Positions 26,170 through 37,067 of a DNA stretch of 39,907 nt are shown piece after piece; positions within the stretch are counted from its first letter, which is position 1, and every line of letters starts with the position of its first letter. Origin of the DNA: Marinobacter sp. (GTDB lineage: Bacteria > Pseudomonadota > Gammaproteobacteria > Pseudomonadales > Oleiphilaceae). The stretch lies in NCBI GenBank assembly GCA_018623515.1, contig JAAZVL010000010.1:1-39907 (forward strand), written 5' to 3'. The notes under the pieces are model-generated. The model was given only the letters and a program-made list of their open reading frames with translations, was not told where the DNA came from and made no database searches. Made by a program: the position numbers and the translations under genes.

Positions 26170-26787
26170 ATGGCTGAACTCGTACTGTTCAACAAACCCT
26201 TCCAGGTTCTCTGCCAGTTCACAGATCGACGAAACGACCCGGACACTCCCCCTCGTCAGACCCTCGCAGACTGGATTCCCCTGAGCAACGTGTACCCCGC
26301 CGGTCGCCTCGACTTTGATTCCGAGGGACTGTTGCTGCTGACCGGTGACGGCGCGCTTCAGCACCGCATCGCCTCACCCTCCCGGAAGATGCCGAAGACC
26401 TATTGGGTTCAGGTCGAAGGCAATATCACCGACGAGGCCCTGTCCCGACTTGCCCACGGCGTCGAACTGAAGGATGGCAGAACCCGCCCCGGCAAGGTCA
26501 GTCGCCTGGAAAATCCGGAGGTGTGGCCACGCATCCCGCCGGTTCGACACCGGGAATCGGTGCCCACCAGCTGGATCGAGCTGACCATTACCGAGGGCAA
26601 GAATCGCCAGGTCCGCCGGATGACCGCGGCTGTCGGCTTCCCCACGCTCCGCCTGATCCGTTACCGTATCGGAGACTGGACCCTGGAAAACCTGGCTCCG
26701 GGCGAATACCGCACCCTCACCGTTCACACACCGGCTCACAAGCAACCGGCCGGACACCAACGCCGCAGGAGACGTTCCCGATCATGA
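26170..26787 (+). CDS. rluE: 23S rRNA pseudouridine synthase RluE
   Basis: RsuA/RluB/E/F-family enzyme; E. coli RluE makes pseudouridine 2457 in 23S rRNA. It has 205 residues (E. coli 217). It shows the family opening LVLFNKPFQVLCQF, the catalytic motif AGRLDFDSEGLLLLT with its aspartate near residue 47, and NRQVRRMTAAVGFPTLRLIR. There is no N-terminal S4 domain, as is normal for RluE. The C-terminus ends in a basic tail (RRRRRSRS). Its stop overlaps nudJ as ATGA. Confidence 0.94.
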   Translation: MAELVLFNKPFQVLCQFTDRRNDPDTPPRQTLADWIPLSNVYPAGRLDFDSEGLLLLTGDGALQHRIASPSRKMPKTYWVQVEGNITDEALSRLAHGVELKDGRTRPGKVSRLENPEVWPRIPPVRHRESVPTSWIELTITEGKNRQVRRMTAAVGFPTLRLIRYRIGDWTLENLAPGEYRTLTVHTPAHKQPAGHQRRRRRSRS

Positions 26788-27233
26788 CCTGGACACCCCA
26801 TGCTACCGTTGCCGTTATTGTCGAAGATGACCGTGGGCGCTTTCTCATGGTGGAGGAAGTCAGCAGTGGCCAGGTCGTCTTCAATCAACCCGCCGGGCAC
26901 GTCGAGGAAGACGAGGCCATCCTCGATGCCGTGCGCCGGGAAACGCTGGAGGAAACCGGCTGGCAGGTCGAACCACGACATTTTCTCGGCGTGTACACAT
27001 ACAAGGCACCCGCCAACGGGGTTACCTATTATCGGTTCTGCTACGCCGCGGAGGCGGTTCACCACCACTCCTCCGAGCTCGACGATGGCATCATCGCCGC
27101 ACACTGGCTTGAGCTCGATGAAATTCGCCAACTCGGGGATAAACTTCGCAGCCCCCTGGTACTCCAATGCATAGAAGATTACCGAAATGGCCGCCGTTAC
27201 CCGCTTGACGTCATCGTCGACGCGCAGACGTGA
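26784..27233 (+). CDS. nudJ: Nudix hydrolase, NudJ-type phosphatase
   Basis: A 149-residue Nudix hydrolase. The Nudix box is intact, from GHVEED through RRETLEETGW (residues ~38-60). E. coli NudJ (YmfB, 153 residues) acts on thiamine pyrophosphate and nucleoside di- and triphosphates; position between rluE and mnmA is the same as in E. coli. The start ATG 26784 shares ATGA with the rluE stop, which is why I prefer it over earlier in-frame starts that lie inside rluE. Confidence 0.93.
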   Translation: MTWTPHATVAVIVEDDRGRFLMVEEVSSGQVVFNQPAGHVEEDEAILDAVRRETLEETGWQVEPRHFLGVYTYKAPANGVTYYRFCYAAEAVHHHSSELDDGIIAAHWLELDEIRQLGDKLRSPLVLQCIEDYRNGRRYPLDVIVDAQT

Positions 27234-27281
27234 TTCCGCGGAAATGTTAGAATTCGCCGTTTTAGCGGCAACAGGGCTGAC

Positions 27282-28460
27282 ATGAGCACAACACCCCATA
27301 CCAAGTCTCCGGAATCCACCCGTGTCATCGTCGGCATGTCCGGCGGCGTCGATTCTTCCGTGGCTGCCTGGCTCCTGAAACAGCAGGGGTACCAGGTCGA
27401 GGGCCTGTTCATGAAGAACTGGGACGAGGACGACGGCACCGAATACTGTACTGCCATGACCGACCTGGCAGACGCTCAAGCCGTGGCCGATGACATCGGG
27501 ATCAAGCTGCACACCGCGAGCTTCGCGGCAGAATACTGGGACCGCGTCTTCGAACACTTCCTCTCCGAGTACAAGGCCGGGCGTACCCCCAACCCGGATA
27601 TCCTGTGCAACAAGGAGGTGAAGTTCCGCGCGTTTCTTGACTATGCCATTACCCTGGGCGCGGACTACATCGCCACCGGGCACTACGCCCGCCAGCGTCC
27701 GCTCGATGACGGATCCGGCAAGGCGCTGCTGCTGAAAGGCCTCGACCCGAACAAGGACCAGAGCTATTTTCTCCACGCGGTTTCCGGCGAACGGATCGCC
27801 CGCACCCTGTTCCCGGTCGGCGAACTGGAAAAACCCGAAGTGCGACGGATTGCCGAGGAACAGGGGTTCGTCACCCATGACAAGAAGGATTCCACCGGCA
27901 TATGCTTCATTGGCGAGCGGAAGTTCCGGGATTTCCTGAAACAGTATCTGCCCGCCCAGCCCGGTGATATCGAGACCCCCGACGGCAAGATTATTGGCCG
28001 GCACCAGGGCCTGATGTACCACACCATCGGCCAGCGCCAGGGGTTGGGAATCGGCGGTCTCAGCGAGTTCGGAGACGACCCCTGGTACGTAGCCGGCAAG
28101 GATCTGACCCGCAACGTACTGATTGCCGTCCAGGGTAAACACCATCCCCTGCTCTTTTCCCGTGGCCTGGTCTCCGGCCCTATCGACTGGGTAGCCGGCG
28201 AGCCACCAGCCGGACAGTTCCGGTGCAAGGCCAAGACCCGCTACCGTCAGCCGGACCAGGATTGCCAGGTAACCGTGCTGGACGGCGGCGTGAAGGTTGT
28301 CTTTGACGAGGCCCAGCGTGCGGTTACCCCCGGCCAGTCCGTGGTCTTCTACGAGGGCGAGATCTGCCTCGGTGGCGGCGTGATCGAGGAAACCTGGCGG
28401 GACGGAGAGCCCCTGCCCGGGCGTCTCCTGAGCACGGAACAGAAGGAAGCCAGCGCATGA
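27282..28460 (+). CDS. mnmA: tRNA-specific 2-thiouridylase MnmA
   Basis: Transfers sulfur to C2 of the wobble uridine in tRNA-Lys, Glu and Gln. It has 392 residues (E. coli 368). The PP-loop is [10 protein letters not shown] (residues ~23-32). The catalytic cysteines are C109 in DILCNKE and C208 in GICFIGE, matching the two cysteines of E. coli Mnm[15 protein letters not shown] is also typical. A TAGAAT hexamer at 27248-27253 may be its -10 box, though the -35 (CAGACG, 27225-27230) is poor. It overlaps hflD as ATGA. Confidence 0.98.
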   Translation: MSTTPHTKSPESTRVIVGMSGGVDSSVAAWLLKQQGYQVEGLFMKNWDEDDGTEYCTAMTDLADAQAVADDIGIKLHTASFAAEYWDRVFEHFLSEYKAGRTPNPDILCNKEVKFRAFLDYAITLGADYIATGHYARQRPLDDGSGKALLLKGLDPNKDQSYFLHAVSGERIARTLFPVGELEKPEVRRIAEEQGFVTHDKKDSTGICFIGERKFRDFLKQYLPAQPGDIETPDGKIIGRHQGLMYHTIGQRQGLGIGGLSEFGDDPWYVAGKDLTRNVLIAVQGKHHPLLFSRGLVSGPIDWVAGEPPAGQFRCKAKTRYRQPDQDCQVTVLDGGVKVVFDEAQRAVTPGQSVVFYEGEICLGGGVIEETWRDGEPLPGRLLSTEQKEASA

Positions 28461-29095
28461 GCCGGTCCCTGCATGATCAGACCCTGGCGCTGGCCGGCGT
28501 ATTCCAGGCTGCCAACCTCGTGCAGCAGATTGCCCACACCGGCCAGTGCAACCCGGCATCGCTGGAGACCTGTATCCGTTCTCTGTTTGCCACGGACCCG
28601 GCGTCAACGCTGGACGTTTACGGCGGCGAACTGGCCGATATCCGGGAAGGTCTGGTTACCCTTTCGACGGTCATGAGCCAGCAAAGCAAGCAGCAGGATA
28701 TCGAGGTACTCAAGTATGTGCTCAACCTGATCCACCTCGAGTCCAAGTTGAACCGCCGTTCCGACATGCTCGAAGTCATCGGCAGCCGAATCGACCAGGC
28801 CCGCCACACTGCCAGCCATTTCGGCTACACCCACGCCAACCTGATTGGCAACCTGGCCTCGATCTACGCCGACACGATCAGCACCTTCCGGCAGCGCATC
28901 CAGGTCACCGGTGACCCGGCGGTGCTGCAAAGGGAAGAGAACGCCGACAAGGTTCGGGCCCTCCTGCTGGCCGGTATCCGCTCGGCCGTGCTCTGGCGCC
29001 AGTGCGGCGGACGCCGCTGGCAGCTGATCTTTTCCCGCCGCAAGGTCATTCACCACGCACGGGAACTGGCGGAGAAGGCGCGCCAGCCACTGTAA
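28457..29095 (+). CDS. hflD: High-frequency lysogenisation protein HflD homologue
   Basis: A 212-residue, mostly helical protein (E. coli 213). In E. coli it associates peripherally with the membrane and affects lambda lysogeny by binding CII; its normal cellular role is unclear. Family signatures are [33 protein letters not shown], and the C-terminal [19 protein letters not shown]. The conserved order mnmA-hflD-purB supports the call. The start shares ATGA with the mnmA stop. Confidence 0.95.
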   Translation: MSRSLHDQTLALAGVFQAANLVQQIAHTGQCNPASLETCIRSLFATDPASTLDVYGGELADIREGLVTLSTVMSQQSKQQDIEVLKYVLNLIHLESKLNRRSDMLEVIGSRIDQARHTASHFGYTHANLIGNLASIYADTISTFRQRIQVTGDPAVLQREENADKVRALLLAGIRSAVLWRQCGGRRWQLIFSRRKVIHHARELAEKARQPL

Positions 29096-29181
29096 CGGCA
29101 AAGCCGGGATTAACGCTGATTCAGAGGGCCCGCTGGTGTATCATTGGCAGCCCTGTTTCCCAGTTTGTTTCGATTCTTTGA

Positions 29182-30567
<1,386 letters not shown>

Positions 30568-30582
30568 TAGCGGGAGCACACC

Positions 30583-31734
30583 ATGGACATGCTTGGCGGA
30601 CTGACACCTTCCGAATTTCTGCGGGACTACTGGCAGAAAAAACCCTTGGTGATCCGCCAGGCATTCCCCGCCTTCCAGTGCCCGGTCAGCCCCGATGAGC
30701 TGGCCGGCCTGGCCTGCGAAGAGGGCGTGGAGTCCAGGATCGTCATCGAGAACGACAACGGCCAGCCCTGGCAGTTGCACAACGGTCCTTTCACTCCGGA
30801 CCGTTTCAGCGACCTGCCGGAGCAGGACTGGACGCTGCTCGTGCAGGGACTGGACCACTGGGTTCCGGAAATTGCGGACCTGCTCGAACACTTCCGGTTC
30901 ATTCCCAACTGGCGCCTGGATGACATCATGGCCAGTTACGCCCCGAAAGGTGGCAGCGTCGGCCCGCATTATGATCAGTACGATGTGTTTCTACTCCAGG
31001 CCCAGGGCCACCGCCGGTGGACCTTCGGCGGCCACTGCGACCATACCTCGCCCAGGGTGGAAGGCACCCCCCTGCGCATCCTGAGCAGCTGGAGCGGCGA
31101 GGAAACCGTCACCCTGGCTCCGGGCGACATGCTCTACCTGCCTCCGGGCATCGGCCATCACGGGGTCGCCGAGGATGACTGCATTACCCTGTCAGTCGGC
31201 TTCCGCGCGCCTACCATTGATGACATTCTGACCGGTTTCACCGATTTCCTGTGCAGCCAGTCCGACGCCGCCGAGCATATCAACGATCCGGACCTCAAGA
31301 TTCAGGACAACCCGGGCACCATAGCCCCGGAAGTCATTGACCGGCTCAATGGCATTATCCAGGAGAAAGTCGGCAACCGGCGACAACTGGCCCTCTGGTT
31401 CGGACAGTACGCCACCGCGCCGAAGAGTCTTGACATCGTGGTTCCCGCCGACGAGCCCGCCTCCGAGGAAGATCTGGCCGAGGCCATCGGCGCCGGCGAA
31501 CAGCTTCGCTGGAACGAAGGGTCCAGGTTCGCTTTTTATGAACTCGGTGAAGACACCGCCCTGTTTGTCGATGGTGAACAATACCTGCTCAAGGGCGATG
31601 CCCGTCCACTGGCGCCGCTGCTCTGCGCTGCCGCCCGTGTTGATATGGAAGCACTCTCCGGATTGGCTTCGGATCCGGCCCTGCTCGGACTACTGACGAC
31701 CCTGTACAATCAGGGCTCGGTCTATTTCGAATAG
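30583..31734 (+). CDS. roxA: Ribosomal protein uL16 3-hydroxylase (JmjC-type, YcfD/RoxA)
   Basis: Fe(II)/2-oxoglutarate dioxygenase that hydroxylates an arginine of ribosomal protein uL16 in E. coli. It has 383 residues (E. coli 373). The metal triad is visible: H129 and D131 in GPHYDQYDVF, and H192 in GIGHHGVAED, offset by about four residues from E. coli. The N-terminal FLRDYWQKKPLVIRQAF and the C-terminal winged-helix part (LLTTLYNQGSVYFE) fit the family. It lies between purB and a GNAT protein, 7 bases before the latter, so the two are probably cotranscribed. Confidence 0.95.
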   Translation: MDMLGGLTPSEFLRDYWQKKPLVIRQAFPAFQCPVSPDELAGLACEEGVESRIVIENDNGQPWQLHNGPFTPDRFSDLPEQDWTLLVQGLDHWVPEIADLLEHFRFIPNWRLDDIMASYAPKGGSVGPHYDQYDVFLLQAQGHRRWTFGGHCDHTSPRVEGTPLRILSSWSGEETVTLAPGDMLYLPPGIGHHGVAEDDCITLSVGFRAPTIDDILTGFTDFLCSQSDAAEHINDPDLKIQDNPGTIAPEVIDRLNGIIQEKVGNRRQLALWFGQYATAPKSLDIVVPADEPASEEDLAEAIGAGEQLRWNEGSRFAFYELGEDTALFVDGEQYLLKGDARPLAPLLCAAARVDMEALSGLASDPALLGLLTTLYNQGSVYFE

Positions 31735-31741
31735 GGGTGTC

Positions 31742-32707
31742 ATGACGGTCCGGATTCGCAAATACAGCTGGCAACTGGCTCCCGGCCATATCCGGGATAT
31801 CCGCCAGCGCGTGTTTATCGAGGAACAGCAGGTTCCACCGGAGCTTGAGTGGGACGATACCGACGAAATAGCAGATCACTTCCTCGCGGTACTGCCTGAC
31901 AACACCCCCGTGGGCGTGGCCCGGCTATTCTCCAGCCTTGATGAGACCGCCCACATCGGTCGCATGGCGATCCTTCCGGAGCATCGCGGCAAAGGCATCG
32001 GGCAGGCGCTACTACGGCACTTGCTGGCCGAGGCGGCAGGCCAATACGATGAAGTGCGGCTATCGGCCCAGGAACACGCCATTCCTTTCTATCAGCGGTC
32101 CGGTTTCCACGTGTGCTCGGACGTCTACGACGATGCCGGAATCCCCCATTACGACATGCGTTGCCTGGCGCCGGAGCTGGCGGTGCACGCCCTGAAGGGG
32201 CGTGACCATCCGCTGCTGCTGGAACAAGACCGGCAGAGTTGGCTGTTTGATAACGAAACCCGGATGCTGGCCCTCATGGATTCCCTGGCCGGTCAGGCGG
32301 GGCAACGGATCTGGCTGTATGACCGGTTTCTGGAACACGACCTGTACGATCGTTTCCGGTTCCGGGAATTGATCTCCGCGCTGGCCCGCCGTCACCGACT
32401 CAGTGAAGTCCGGCTACTGATCCACGATGACAAACCACTGGTCAAGCGCCGCCACCAATTGGTGGAACTGATGCGTCGCCTGCCGAGTCGCATTGAGCTG
32501 AAGCTGGTTAACGATGACTACCCGGTCGAAGGCCAGCCATTCCTGTTGATCGACCGGGAGGGCGTGCTGTACCGCCATGACTTCTACAAGCCAGATGGTT
32601 TCTGCAACTTTTCCGACAGTGGCCGGGTGAAACTGCTCTCGGAGACTTTCCAGCGCATGTGGGACGTCGGACGCAGCTCCCTGGAGCTGCGCCAGTTACC
32701 GCTCTGA
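31742..32707 (+). CDS. GNAT acetyltransferase fused to a C-terminal DUF7931-like domain
   Basis: A 321-residue, two-part protein. Residues 1-145 form a GNAT domain: RQRVFIEEQQVPPELEWD, GVARLF, the acetyl-CoA site MAILPEHRGKGIGQALL, and FYQRSGFHV. This resembles the ElaA/YjcF branch. Residues ~155-321 have no acetyltransferase features; they contain LFDNETRMLALMDSL, LYDRFLEHDLYDR, PLVKRRHQLVELMRRLPS and FLLIDREGVLYRHDFY, a pattern I associate with the phospholipase-D-like DUF7931 family. The substrate is unknown. It follows roxA by 7 bases and overlaps lysR tail to tail by 12 bases. Confidence 0.87.
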   Translation: MTVRIRKYSWQLAPGHIRDIRQRVFIEEQQVPPELEWDDTDEIADHFLAVLPDNTPVGVARLFSSLDETAHIGRMAILPEHRGKGIGQALLRHLLAEAAGQYDEVRLSAQEHAIPFYQRSGFHVCSDVYDDAGIPHYDMRCLAPELAVHALKGRDHPLLLEQDRQSWLFDNETRMLALMDSLAGQAGQRIWLYDRFLEHDLYDRFRFRELISALARRHRLSEVRLLIHDDKPLVKRRHQLVELMRRLPSRIELKLVNDDYPVEGQPFLLIDREGVLYRHDFYKPDGFCNFSDSGRVKLLSETFQRMWDVGRSSLELRQLPL

Positions 32708-33706
32708 ATGCCGGGCCTGCGGCAGCTCCGCAGACTCGAAACGGGCACCAAAGGGCGCGAACTCCGCATCCACTTCCTCCGCCACCTCGGCGATCAGCTT
32801 CCGCAACCACTGATGGTCTGTGTTGTGCTGCAGCAGCGGACTCCAGGCCATTTTCAGCTCGAACGGAGGTATGTCGAACGGCGGCACCTTGACCACCAGG
32901 TTCGCGTTATCCTTCTGCAACCAGGCAGCCCGAGACGGCAGGGTGGCAATCAGATCGTGCTGTTCGGCCAGCAGCATGGCGACCTGGTAGTGGCGGGTAA
33001 ACACGGAAATCTGCCTTTTGGCACCCATTCGACCCAGCGCCTCATCGACCCAGCCCAGCCGCTGGACGTCCTTGGGATTGACCCCCACGCCAACACCAAA
33101 ACCGGTCTTGCTGACCCAGATGTGACTCGCCGCCAGATAGGTATCCAGCGTGAATGGCTCCCTGAGAATCGGGTTCCGGGCATTCATCAGACAGGCAAAA
33201 TATTCGGTCCAGAGCGTTTTCTGGTGAAACGACTGGGGGATCTTGTCGAAGCGGTTGATGGCCATATCCAGCCGCCCCTGCTCCACGTCCAGAAAGCTCA
33301 CGTCACTGGGCGTCAACACATCCAGGGTGACATGGGGCGCCTCCTGACGGATCCTGCGCAGAACCCGGGGCATCAGGCAGGATTCGGCGTAGTCACTGGC
33401 CATGATCCGGAACACCCGGTGACTCTCCATGGCCGAGAACGGCGTTTTCTCCTGCACTGCCTGCTCGATATCGGACAGGATGCCACGAACCAGCGGCTGC
33501 AGTTCCCGCGCCCGCTCCGTGGCTGTCATCCCTTCGCTGGTCCGGACCAGCAACGGATCGGCAAACAGATCCCGCAATCGACGAAGGCCGTTGCTCATGG
33601 CAGGCTGGGTAATTCCCAGATGGTTTGCCGCCTTGGTGACGTTGCGTTCCCGCAACAGCACATCCAGATACACCAGCAGATTCAGGTCGACACGGGAAAG
33701 ATCCAT
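32696..33706 (-). CDS. LysR-family transcriptional regulator
   Basis: A 336-residue LysR regulator. The N-terminal winged helix-turn-helix is clear (VDLNLLVYLDVLLRERNVTKAA, then LGITQPAMSNGLRRLRDLF), and DPLLVRTSEGMTAT places it near the NodD/PcpR/LeuO-like branch. The C-terminal periplasmic-binding-like domain senses an unknown ligand. ATG 33706 has GGAG six bases upstream; a longer open frame to 33769 adds a cysteine-rich stretch not seen in LysR proteins. It is divergent from the hybrid sensor kinase gene over 256 bases, where LysR binding would be expected, and convergent with the GNAT gene. Confidence 0.92.
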   Translation of the reverse strand: MDLSRVDLNLLVYLDVLLRERNVTKAANHLGITQPAMSNGLRRLRDLFADPLLVRTSEGMTATERARELQPLVRGILSDIEQAVQEKTPFSAMESHRVFRIMASDYAESCLMPRVLRRIRQEAPHVTLDVLTPSDVSFLDVEQGRLDMAINRFDKIPQSFHQKTLWTEYFACLMNARNPILREPFTLDTYLAASHIWVSKTGFGVGVGVNPKDVQRLGWVDEALGRMGAKRQISVFTRHYQVAMLLAEQHDLIATLPSRAAWLQKDNANLVVKVPPFDIPPFELKMAWSPLLQHNTDHQWLRKLIAEVAEEVDAEFAPFGARFESAELPQARHSER

Positions 33707-33962
33707 CAGGCGCTCCGGCTTTGGGTCAGGAGAAAAGAATGTCTGGCGGCAGCAGGCAGCCAACAACATTCACCATAATGATACAGTGGCGACGAAAAAT
33801 TCACAAAATCTATAAAGCGATTTACCCAGGTCATCCAAAACACGGATTCCATTCGCCTTTTCTGCTACCCTTGCCATCGCGTGTTGAATACTATCGGCAA
33901 ATCGCAGCCAGCTCGCCAGGCTCCGATGCTCTACCTGCCGGGAACAGAGACAGCAACTACCC

Positions 33963-36311
33963 GTGACCAACACTTTCAAGAAGCGGCTTTCCTACAGGCT
34001 GACCCGAGACACCCTCCTCGTCGCCATGGCGCTGGGGCTTGTGCTGAACCTGGTCCAGATCACCCTGGACTATTTCAGTGCCCGGGAGGCCATGGAAGCG
34101 GAAATCAATGCGCTGATCGAGATCAGTCACAGCCCGGCATCCCAGATTGCGTACAACATCGACGTGCGCCTCGCCGAGGAGCTGCTGGATGGTTTGCTGC
34201 GCCACCCGGCCACCATCGATGCCCGGATCATCGACAACGAGGGGCACACGATGGCGGCCGCGAGCCAGAGCAGCCCGGTGTCTCCCTACCGCTGGCTCAG
34301 TGACCTGCTGTTCGGGGACAGCCGCTCCTTCAGTTCAGAGCTCGAGGTCCGGCAGCTCGCCAATCTGCCCCTGGGTGAACTGGTTGTCACCATCGATACT
34401 TTTCACTATGGCTTGCAGTTCCTCAAGCGTGCCGCCTACACCCTGTTCAGCGGCCTGCTGAAGAGTCTCGCGCTGTCTGGCGCCCTGTTGGCGATTTTCT
34501 ACCTGGTACTGACCCGCCCAATGATGAACGTCATCAGTGCGCTGGGCCGGGTTTCCGCCGACTCCCCGGAAAAGATCCGCCTCCCCGTGCCTCCCCGGCA
34601 TGAACAGGACGAGATCGGCACCATGGTCGACATCATCAACCAGCACCTGGAAACCATCGATTCCAGCCTCGAACAGTTGCGGGACGCGGAGAGTGCCATC
34701 AAGAACTACTCCAGTCAGCTTGAGCAGGAAGTCGCTGACCGCACCCGGGAGATCTCGGACAAGAATGAGGCACTGCAACGCGGCAACCGGGCCCTGGTCA
34801 GGGCGAAGGAGGATGCGGTCCGCAGGGCCCGGTCCCGGGCCAACTTCCTTGCCAGTATGAGCCACGAGATCCGCACGCCTCTCAATGGTGTCCTCGGGAT
34901 GTTGGGCGTAGCGCTTGAGGGTGAGCTGGACCCGGTCCAGCGAAACCGGCTCGAGATCGCCCTCAATGCGGGCGAAAGTCTGCTGGGGCTGCTCAACGAC
35001 ATTCTGGATATTTCCAAGGTGGAAGCCGGCAAACTCAACCTGGAAAACATTCCCTTCAGCATGCGAAACCTGATCGAGGAATGTGCCACCCTGCATTCGC
35101 AGCAGGCCCGTGCCAAGGGCATCGATCTGGTCAGCGAAATCGATCCCGAACTGCCGGAAACCTTCCTTGGTGATCCCACTCGAACCCGGCAGATTCTCAA
35201 CAACCTGATCAGCAACGCCATAAAGTTTACCGACGCCGGAAATGTAAAGATCAAGGCCACCCACTCGGGGGGCAGCCTGCGCCTGGAGATCATCGATACC
35301 GGCATAGGCATGTCCCGGGAAGGGCTGCACCGGATCTTCTCGCCCTTCTCCCAGGCAGATACCGACACGACGCGCCTTTACGGAGGCACGGGGCTGGGCC
35401 TGACCCTCTGCCGTCAACTGGTGGAGCGAATGCACGGACAAATCATGGTGGACTCCCGGGAAGGCAGCGGCACCCACTTTACCGTAACCTTGCCACTGCC
35501 GGTTCATGAAGAACCCGAATCGGGTACTTCGGGCGAGTCAATCCCGGAACAGCTCAGACAGATCGGGGTCGCACTTGCGGTACCGCCAGGCCACCCTCAC
35601 CGTCTGGCGCTGGAGAGCCAATTGCGGGCCTGGGGCATCCCGGTCCGGGGCGCAAGCCGGCACCCCGAGGGGATTCTGTTGTCAACGATCGACCCGGGCG
35701 ACACGGAGGCCATGGCGTTTGCGAACAACTGGCCAGGGGAAGGCGTCATTCTTGCCGATGCCCGAGGCAACAGCGTGGAAGGCCATACCAACCATCAGAT
35801 CCTGTCTCTCCCCCTGAGGCGGGATGAGCTGTACCGATGTCTGTGCCGCGCTGCAGGATTAATGCCGGCCGAGGAGGCCCGGAAACCGCCAATCGAACAA
35901 CCGGCCGGAGCGGCCCGTTCATTGACGATCCTGCTGGTGGAGGACAATCAGGTGAACCAGCTGGTTGCCAGCAGCCTGCTGAAGAAGCTCGGCCACCGTG
36001 TCGACCATGCTGAAAATGGCAAGCGGGCGCTGGAAGCCCTGAAAAACACTTCCTATGACCTGGTGCTGATGGACTGCCAGATGCCGGTCATGGACGGTTA
36101 CGAAGCCACACGAAAGATACGCGAGAACCCGGACTGGAAAGACCTGCCGGTCATTGCCGTAACCGCCAATGTCATGCAGGGCGACCGGGAGGATTGCATC
36201 AGCGCCGGGATGAACGACTACATTACCAAGCCCTATAACCGGGACCAACTCCGCACCGCGATCAGTCGCTGGGCGCCCCGGGAGCACCGATCGCCGCAGG
36301 CACCGACCTGA
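33963..36311 (+). CDS. Hybrid sensor histidine kinase with degenerate and active receivers
   Basis: A 782-residue membrane kinase of the BarA-like architecture. Order: TM1 (~17-36), periplasmic sensor domain (~37-158) of no family I recognise, TM2 (~160-183), HAMP (~184-236), coiled coil (~237-290), HisKA with H301 in SHEIRTPLNG, HATPase with N-box NNLISNAIKF (413-422) and G-boxes DTGIGM and GGTGLGL, then residues ~525-632 that look like a receiver without the phosphorylatable aspartate, and an intact receiver (E660, D661, D704, K756). There is no Hpt domain, so a separate phosphotransfer protein would be needed. The start is GTG 33963; no ATG precedes TM1. There is no adjacent response regulator. 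Confidence 0.92.
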   Translation: MTNTFKKRLSYRLTRDTLLVAMALGLVLNLVQITLDYFSAREAMEAEINALIEISHSPASQIAYNIDVRLAEELLDGLLRHPATIDARIIDNEGHTMAAASQSSPVSPYRWLSDLLFGDSRSFSSELEVRQLANLPLGELVVTIDTFHYGLQFLKRAAYTLFSGLLKSLALSGALLAIFYLVLTRPMMNVISALGRVSADSPEKIRLPVPPRHEQDEIGTMVDIINQHLETIDSSLEQLRDAESAIKNYSSQLEQEVADRTREISDKNEALQRGNRALVRAKEDAVRRARSRANFLASMSHEIRTPLNGVLGMLGVALEGELDPVQRNRLEIALNAGESLLGLLNDILDISKVEAGKLNLENIPFSMRNLIEECATLHSQQARAKGIDLVSEIDPELPETFLGDPTRTRQILNNLISNAIKFTDAGNVKIKATHSGGSLRLEIIDTGIGMSREGLHRIFSPFSQADTDTTRLYGGTGLGLTLCRQLVERMHGQIMVDSREGSGTHFTVTLPLPVHEEPESGTSGESIPEQLRQIGVALAVPPGHPHRLALESQLRAWGIPVRGASRHPEGILLSTIDPGDTEAMAFANNWPGEGVILADARGNSVEGHTNHQILSLPLRRDELYRCLCRAAGLMPAEEARKPPIEQPAGAARSLTILLVEDNQVNQLVASSLLKKLGHRVDHAENGKRALEALKNTSYDLVLMDCQMPVMDGYEATRKIRENPDWKDLPVIAVTANVMQGDREDCISAGMNDYITKPYNRDQLRTAISRWAPREHRSPQAPT

Positions 36312-36345
36312 GCCAGCGCCCCGGACTAGCTGCGTCTCAAGGCGA

Positions 36346-36831
36346 CTACAACAACGCCTCGATATCCTTCCGGATCGCCTCCGGCTTGGTGGTAGGCGGG
36401 TAGCGGCGCACAACCCGGCCGTTACGGTCTACCAGGAACTTGGTGAAGTTCCATTTGACCTTTTCCGATCCCATCACGCCCCGCGCTTCCTGCTTCAGGA
36501 ATCGGTATAGAGGATGCGTACCCTCCCCATTCACCTCGATCTTGGCAAACATGGGAAAATCCACACCGAAATTGAGGCTGCAGAACTGGCTGATGGATTC
36601 GTCGGTTCCCGGGTCCTGGTTCATGAACTGATTACATGGAAATCCCAGAACCTCGAGGCCCCGCTCGTTCAGATCCTTGTACAAGGCCTGAAGGCCCTCA
36701 AACTGGGGCGTGAATCCACATTTACTGGCTGTGTTCACGATCAATAATACCTTGTCGCGGTAGGCTTCCATGCTCCGTTCATTCCCTTGAATGTCACGGA
36801 CGGTGAAATCGTAGATACTGGTTTGCGCCAT
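36346..36831 (-). CDS. Glutathione-peroxidase-family peroxidase, probably thioredoxin-dependent
   Basis: A 161-residue thiol peroxidase of the GPx/BtuE family. The peroxidatic cysteine is C38 in NTASKCGFTPQ, the catalytic Gln and Trp lie in FPCNQF and KWNFTKF, and a further cysteine C84 in SQFCSLNF sits where the resolving cysteine of thioredoxin-dependent members lies. The peroxidatic residue is cysteine, not selenocysteine. It would reduce hydroperoxides in the cytoplasm. It is convergent with the kinase gene and divergent from alaA. I recall a peroxidase gene near alaA and htpX in P. aeruginosa too. Confidence 0.93.
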   Translation of the reverse strand: MAQTSIYDFTVRDIQGNERSMEAYRDKVLLIVNTASKCGFTPQFEGLQALYKDLNERGLEVLGFPCNQFMNQDPGTDESISQFCSLNFGVDFPMFAKIEVNGEGTHPLYRFLKQEARGVMGSEKVKWNFTKFLVDRNGRVVRRYPPTTKPEAIRKDIEALL

Positions 36832-36979
36832 TCTGTTCTCCTCTGGTGAGCGCGCGGTCCCTGATTGTGGCCAAGTCGGATGGAAAATAACACTCCGTTA
36901 CAGGCCACTTGATCACAAAACCGCGAACTGGCCTGAGGTTTACTGCCTAAATCCGCCACAATTCATCATAATTCCCCTG

Positions 36980-37007
36980 TTGTAGCGCCCCCTCGCTCCG
37001 CTAGAAT
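36980..37007 (+). promoter_or_regulatory. Candidate sigma-70 promoter for alaA
   Basis: TTGTAG (36980-36985), a 16-base spacer, then TAGAAT (37002-37007). Transcription near 37014 gives a leader of about 54 bases. The rest of the 236-base gap to the peroxidase gene shows no gene. Confidence 0.45.
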
Positions 37008-37067
37008 AAAGCCTGCTGTCCGAGGGACGGCTGTGTATCCGTATTACCTCTCAAGGAACCCGAATCC

